From NCBI RefSeq assembly GCF_002741035.1, contig NZ_CP016808.1, forward strand, positions 6,930,501-6,994,500: DNA of 64,000 nucleotides, read 5' to 3'. The stretch's first letter is position 1. Each line of letters starts with the position of its first letter. The notes under the pieces are model-generated. The model saw only the letters and a list, made by a program, of their open reading frames with translations, searched no databases and was not told the origin of the DNA. Made by a program: the position numbers and the translations under genes. Source of the stretch: Paenibacillus sp. BIHB 4019. GTDB lineage: Bacteria > Bacillota > Bacilli > Paenibacillales > Paenibacillaceae. Positions 60,533-64,000 of this stretch are shown here, in pieces.

Positions 60533-61549
60533 CTATCCGACCAAGCCTGATCGTTCAACACTCTCTACAAAATGCCTTTGCACAAACAAATACAAAATAA
60601 TAAGCGGCAGTATAGCCATCAGGACGCTGGTGTTCATCATCATGGACATAAAGAACGGATCCTGGACGTAGGAAGCCGTTTCCGCCTGCCCCCCTCCGCT
60701 CAGGAATGTAGCAATCGCATAGCCGGAAGAAGCCATCATCGACGACATCACCTTAGGCTCATTCAAATACATGTTCGTAAAAAAAGAATCGTTCCACTGC
60801 CACACAAACGAGAACAGCATGACGGTCACCATAGACGGGAGCGCATTAGGCAAGATGACGCTTCTGAAGGTTGTAAAGTAGCCAGCCCCATCCACATAGG
60901 CGGCTTCTTCAATCTCTCGCGGAATCCCTTTGAAAAATTGCCGAAAAATATACACATACAAGCCAGTCTTGACGCCCATGCCTAGCGCTGCCGAAATAAT
61001 AAACGGCCAGTACGTGTTAATCAAATTAGCGGGCTCGCCTTGGATCAGCTTAATCAGCCCGAAAAGATCAAAATTTTTAAATTGCAAATAAAGCGGAACC
61101 ATAATCGTTTGGGCCGGCACCAAAATGGTAAAAATAACACCTGCGAACAAAAAGCCGCTTCCTCTGAATTTCACCCGGGCGAAGCCGTAGCCAGCAAGCA
61201 CGCACGTTACCGTCTGAAGCAGCATGACCGCAGAAGACAGCAGCAGCGTATTGAGCAGCACTTGCGGATAGTTCATCGCTTGGAATACAAGCTTGAAATT
61301 GTCGAGCGTCAGCGTATGCGGCACCCAAATGACCGTGGAATCATACAAATCATCCATGCTTTTGAATGCAATCGACAGCTTTAATAAAATCGGGTAGACG
61401 ATGACAAACGATATGCCAAAAATGAGTACGAATCGGACGGCCATCCACAGCCATTTTTTTGCAAATTCTAGCCAATAGGCAGCGGATGCCATCCGATGAT
61501 GCAATTCTTTTTTCGTTGACTGTTGCATCTCAGCGGTCTCCTTCTCCAT
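60533..61549 (-). CDS. Carbohydrate ABC permease (MalG type)
   Basis: 338 aa. Six helices and the EAA loop IPREIEEAAYVDGAGYFTTFRSVILPNALPSMV define a CUT1 importer permease. The N-terminus carries an extra charged stretch (MEKETAEMQQSTKKEL) before the first helix. ATG 61549 follows GGGAGGAAGGAC. It lies 20 bp after the MalF-type partner and 9 bp before the GH30 gene. No ATPase or binding-protein gene is visible; the latter may be beyond the window. Confidence 0.9.
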   Translation of the reverse strand: MEKETAEMQQSTKKELHHRMASAAYWLEFAKKWLWMAVRFVLIFGISFVIVYPILLKLSIAFKSMDDLYDSTVIWVPHTLTLDNFKLVFQAMNYPQVLLNTLLLSSAVMLLQTVTCVLAGYGFARVKFRGSGFLFAGVIFTILVPAQTIMVPLYLQFKNFDLFGLIKLIQGEPANLINTYWPFIISAALGMGVKTGLYVYIFRQFFKGIPREIEEAAYVDGAGYFTTFRSVILPNALPSMVTVMLFSFVWQWNDSFFTNMYLNEPKVMSSMMASSGYAIATFLSGGGQAETASYVQDPFFMSMMMNTSVLMAILPLIILYLFVQRHFVESVERSGLVG

Positions 61550-61569
61550 GTCCTTCCTCCCTTAAACCG

Positions 61570-62469
61570 CTAATCTTGATAAAACACCTTGCGTGAAACA
61601 ATCGATGTCGTTATCCACAGCACAAGTGCAATGACAGCAAAATACATCCACGCCATCGCCGCGCTGAGGCCAAAATCATAGCTTTTGAATGCCGTATCTA
61701 CAACTAGCCGGCTTGTTTCATCACTAATGAAGCTGTCGATAATCGTATAAACGAGATTCGTCAAAATTAACGGGCTGATCATCGGAAACGTAATTTTCCA
61801 GAACGCCTCGTAGCCCGTTGAGCCTTCGATTTTAGCCGCCTCGTACAAAGAAGGAGAAATCGACTGCAGACCCGCCAAAAAAATCAAAATTTGGACTCCC
61901 GATTGGCTGATAATTTCATAAATTCGGCTAACGGCACCTGTCATATACTCCACAAAGGTTATACTCACCCCTGATTCGATGAGCAGGACAGCGAGCTCTA
62001 GATTTTTCATAATGGACAAGCCGCCGCCGGTTGTATCGTTTGCGCTGCGAACGACGGATTGCATCAAATCTCCGTTCTCGATGCTGGCGATAATGCCGGA
62101 TGCCAAAATAACGGGGAGGAAGAAGATCGCCCGAGCCAGCACCCGTCCTCTGAACCGCTGATTAAGCAGCACCGCAAAAAACAAGCTGAATATGATGATG
62201 AGCGGTGTGTTGACGGCGATATCTACGACCGATTCCGTCAATATTCTGACGTACGATTCATGCGAGAACAAAGCTTCCCGGTAATTGGACAGTCCGATAA
62301 AGTCCAGGCTAAAGCCGTCATTCGTAACTTGCAGATTGCTAAAGCTGTACCTGAGCGATGACAGCAGCGGCACCATAAACAGGAACACAAAGCCTGCAAA
62401 CCAGGGAAGAATGAAATACAGTCCGTAATACCTGTTTTTTTGTTCAAGCGAAAGCTTCCTGAACCTCAT
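61570..62469 (-). CDS. Carbohydrate ABC permease (MalF type)
   Basis: 299 aa with six helices, beginning MRFRKLSLEQKNRYYGLYFILPWFAGFVFLFMVPLLSSLRYSF. The EAA loop reads ISPSLYEAAKIEGSTGYEAFWKITFPMISPLIL. The start codon overlaps the DUF5696 stop (ATGA), so translation is coupled. Together with the next gene it forms the membrane channel for the oligosaccharide released by the operon's hydrolases. Confidence 0.9.
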   Translation of the reverse strand: MRFRKLSLEQKNRYYGLYFILPWFAGFVFLFMVPLLSSLRYSFSNLQVTNDGFSLDFIGLSNYREALFSHESYVRILTESVVDIAVNTPLIIIFSLFFAVLLNQRFRGRVLARAIFFLPVILASGIIASIENGDLMQSVVRSANDTTGGGLSIMKNLELAVLLIESGVSITFVEYMTGAVSRIYEIISQSGVQILIFLAGLQSISPSLYEAAKIEGSTGYEAFWKITFPMISPLILTNLVYTIIDSFISDETSRLVVDTAFKSYDFGLSAAMAWMYFAVIALVLWITTSIVSRKVFYQD

Positions 62470-64000
62470 CGCTGTGCTTCACCCCCAACCCAATAATCCT
62501 TTGCCCTAACTGTAATTCCGCCCACTTGAGCTAGCGCATCAGTATAATTGACGATAATGGTTTTCCCTTGTTCGAAAGTGGTCTGGTACACTCCATCTGC
62601 CAGTGCCCGATGATCAACAATCGCTTGGTCTTGCACATCATGGAGAACGTCGTTAAGTTCACCGTATCTTTGCGCTGCTTCGTCGATCCAGCCCCGGTAA
62701 TCGGCGGAATACAAATGGTCGAACTCCGTCATTTTGATCGCGGATGAATCAGCAAAAAACCACGTGTAATGCAATGAAGAGCCCGTTTCGAGCGCTTTTA
62801 GAAAGTTGTAGGTGGAATCTTGGTCATCTGCCATATTCCAGGCGTTTCCAGCGGTATGCACATAACCGTGATAAACCAGTTGAAAGAAAGGAACGCTCTC
62901 ATCGGTAATATTAAAGCCGCTGCTCGTTATCGGCGCATTCACAATATGCCGCGCATAAGGGATCGAATAAGCGTTTCCGCCTTCCACCAGCACTTCCTTG
63001 ACGGAGCCGCTCATTTGCTTCAGCTGCTGCTTTACGATCTCTTTCGCTTCCTCGCGATCGATAACCTCGGAACGATTGAAATCGGAGTTCAGCTCGCTGC
63101 CAAGATCCCTAAGCGACAAACCAGAGAGCTGCAGCTTCCCGTAATCGTCCATAAATGCTGCTGTCATTTTCGGCAGCAACTTCGGACTGACTACATAACC
63201 GGGCTCGCGTTCATCCTCTTGACTGAAGCTGGCCGCGCTGTAAGGATAAATTTCCGCCAGCCTGCCCGTAATGAATCGGGAAGCTTCACTCGACTTTTTA
63301 AAGCCTTCCGCTTGCGGAGCTGCCTCAAGAAAAGCCGCATCAGGAAACAGCGATATGCCATTCGCATCGGCATATGCCTTGAGCTTGCTTATACCTTTGC
63401 TTCCGCCGAGCTGCTTGTCAACGGAAATCGACTTCGGCAGGTTATGGTTTAGGCCCTCGTTAAACCAGCCTGTATAACGCAGCTTGATGCCGCTGATTTT
63501 CTTATCCAGCATTTGGCTCATAATAGTCTCCGCCTGATCGAAAGTCGTAAGCGGCTCATAGGCGTTATAAGGAATGCCTAAGAAAAATTTCTTTTTCGGT
63601 ATGCCGCCAATCAGCTCGACATAAAACGGTACATCCCCTTCATCCGGCAGCTTCGTTAGGCCCGTTTGCTTAATCAAATATTGGCGATAATGCGCCGCCA
63701 TGCCCGAATAGCTGGCCTCACCCGTGCCGAGAAAGCCGTAACGGACCGTCATATCCCCGGCAAAAGGCTCCGCTTGAAACTTTTTGACCGTGCTGGAGCG
63801 CCACCCGTTCGTCAAGGTAACCTCCTCCAAATTAGTCAGCGTAAAACTGGGAAATACGGTATTGTAATCGTTCAGCCTGCCGCTTACGTCCGCTTCGACC
63901 GCGGCAACCGCATCACCCTTTTCAATAATCCCAACAAATGCCCGGTTCTCATATTTCATTCCGAATACAGGCAAGCGCGCAGCTTCCTCTTTCTGAATTT
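62466..64000 (-). CDS. DUF5696-like putative glycoside hydrolase, 5' part cut by window edge
   Basis: At least 511 aa; the frame stays open to the window end. The visible part has a beta-rich N-terminal region, then a TIM-barrel-like portion: IKLRYTGWFNEG, GISLFPDAAFLEA, a conserved GLSLRDLGSELNSDF with an acidic residue where clan GH-D/GH101-type hydrolases place a nucleophile, and HGYVHTAGNAWN. Similar proteins, annotated DUF5696, occur in Paenibacillus sugar-uptake operons. Enzymatic role is inferred from fold-like motifs and operon context with GH30 and permeases, not from a known activity. Confidence 0.7.
   Translation of the reverse strand, partial: IQKEEAARLPVFGMKYENRAFVGIIEKGDAVAAVEADVSGRLNDYNTVFPSFTLTNLEEVTLTNGWRSSTVKKFQAEPFAGDMTVRYGFLGTGEASYSGMAAHYRQYLIKQTGLTKLPDEGDVPFYVELIGGIPKKKFFLGIPYNAYEPLTTFDQAETIMSQMLDKKISGIKLRYTGWFNEGLNHNLPKSISVDKQLGGSKGISKLKAYADANGISLFPDAAFLEAAPQAEGFKKSSEASRFITGRLAEIYPYSAASFSQEDEREPGYVVSPKLLPKMTAAFMDDYGKLQLSGLSLRDLGSELNSDFNRSEVIDREEAKEIVKQQLKQMSGSVKEVLVEGGNAYSIPYARHIVNAPITSSGFNITDESVPFFQLVYHGYVHTAGNAWNMADDQDSTYNFLKALETGSSLHYTWFFADSSAIKMTEFDHLYSADYRGWIDEAAQRYGELNDVLHDVQDQAIVDHRALADGVYQTTFEQGKTIIVNYTDALAQVGGITVRAKDYWVGGEAQR

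Overview
The window (about 50% G+C, genes packed tightly and mostly on the minus strand) looks like a chromosomal segment of a spore-forming, plant-polysaccharide-degrading Firmicute of the Paenibacillus type. The reasons are an intact mother-cell sigma factor SigK, a CotF-like coat protein, strong GGAGG ribosome sites with many TTG and GTG starts, an S-layer-anchored rhamnogalacturonan lyase, YesMN-type two-component systems, cre-like sites, and a gapB/SR1P/pckA gluconeogenic operon. I see no rRNA or tRNA gene, CRISPR array or intact transposase.

1-13571 (all minus strand) is an accessory biosynthetic and export cluster. It reads, in transcription order: a BtrH-like papain-fold protein; a promoter; a membrane-anchored methyltransferase; an acyl carrier protein; an ATP-grasp ligase; a MurG-like glycosyltransferase; two radical SAM/SPASM proteins; a Gfo/Idh oxidoreductase; a three-gene ABC-2 exporter; a sugar-nucleotide cytidylyltransferase; an NAD-dependent epimerase/decarboxylase; and a UDP-glucose dehydrogenase cut by the window edge. 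The combination of stand-alone ACP, ATP-grasp ligase and BtrH-like protein recalls the aminoacyl-ACP side-chain logic of butirosin. Here it sits with sugar-nucleotide, glycosyltransferase and radical SAM genes, and I do not recognise the whole set. It is the best candidate for an undescribed system.

13826-22241 holds sigK; a TetR-controlled operon of two small multidrug resistance subunits with spermidine synthase; a hypothetical protein with a giant YhgE/Pip membrane protein; a nitroreductase; and a TetR regulator.

22328-46052 is a plant cell wall degradation region. It has a YesOPQ-like sugar importer with its own YesMN-like kinase and regulator, an SLH-anchored PL11 rhamnogalacturonan lyase, a very large hybrid histidine kinase with a BTAD-type response regulator, a GH5 mannanase with CBM3, and a GH74 xyloglucanase with CBM3. 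A uracil-DNA glycosylase (ung) is embedded in it. The spaces beside ung and beside the lyase carry two related ~650-680 bp non-coding elements with terminal inverted repeats. A third partial copy lies at 20.5 kb.

46326-58599 is mixed housekeeping: a TerD-vWA stress protein, a cellulase-like hydrolase, LysR divergent to aroA-aroC, gapB-SR1P-pckA, an RNase J paralog and a CotF-like protein. 58853-64000 is a second glycan operon: a DUF5696 protein, two ABC permeases and a GH30 hydrolase.
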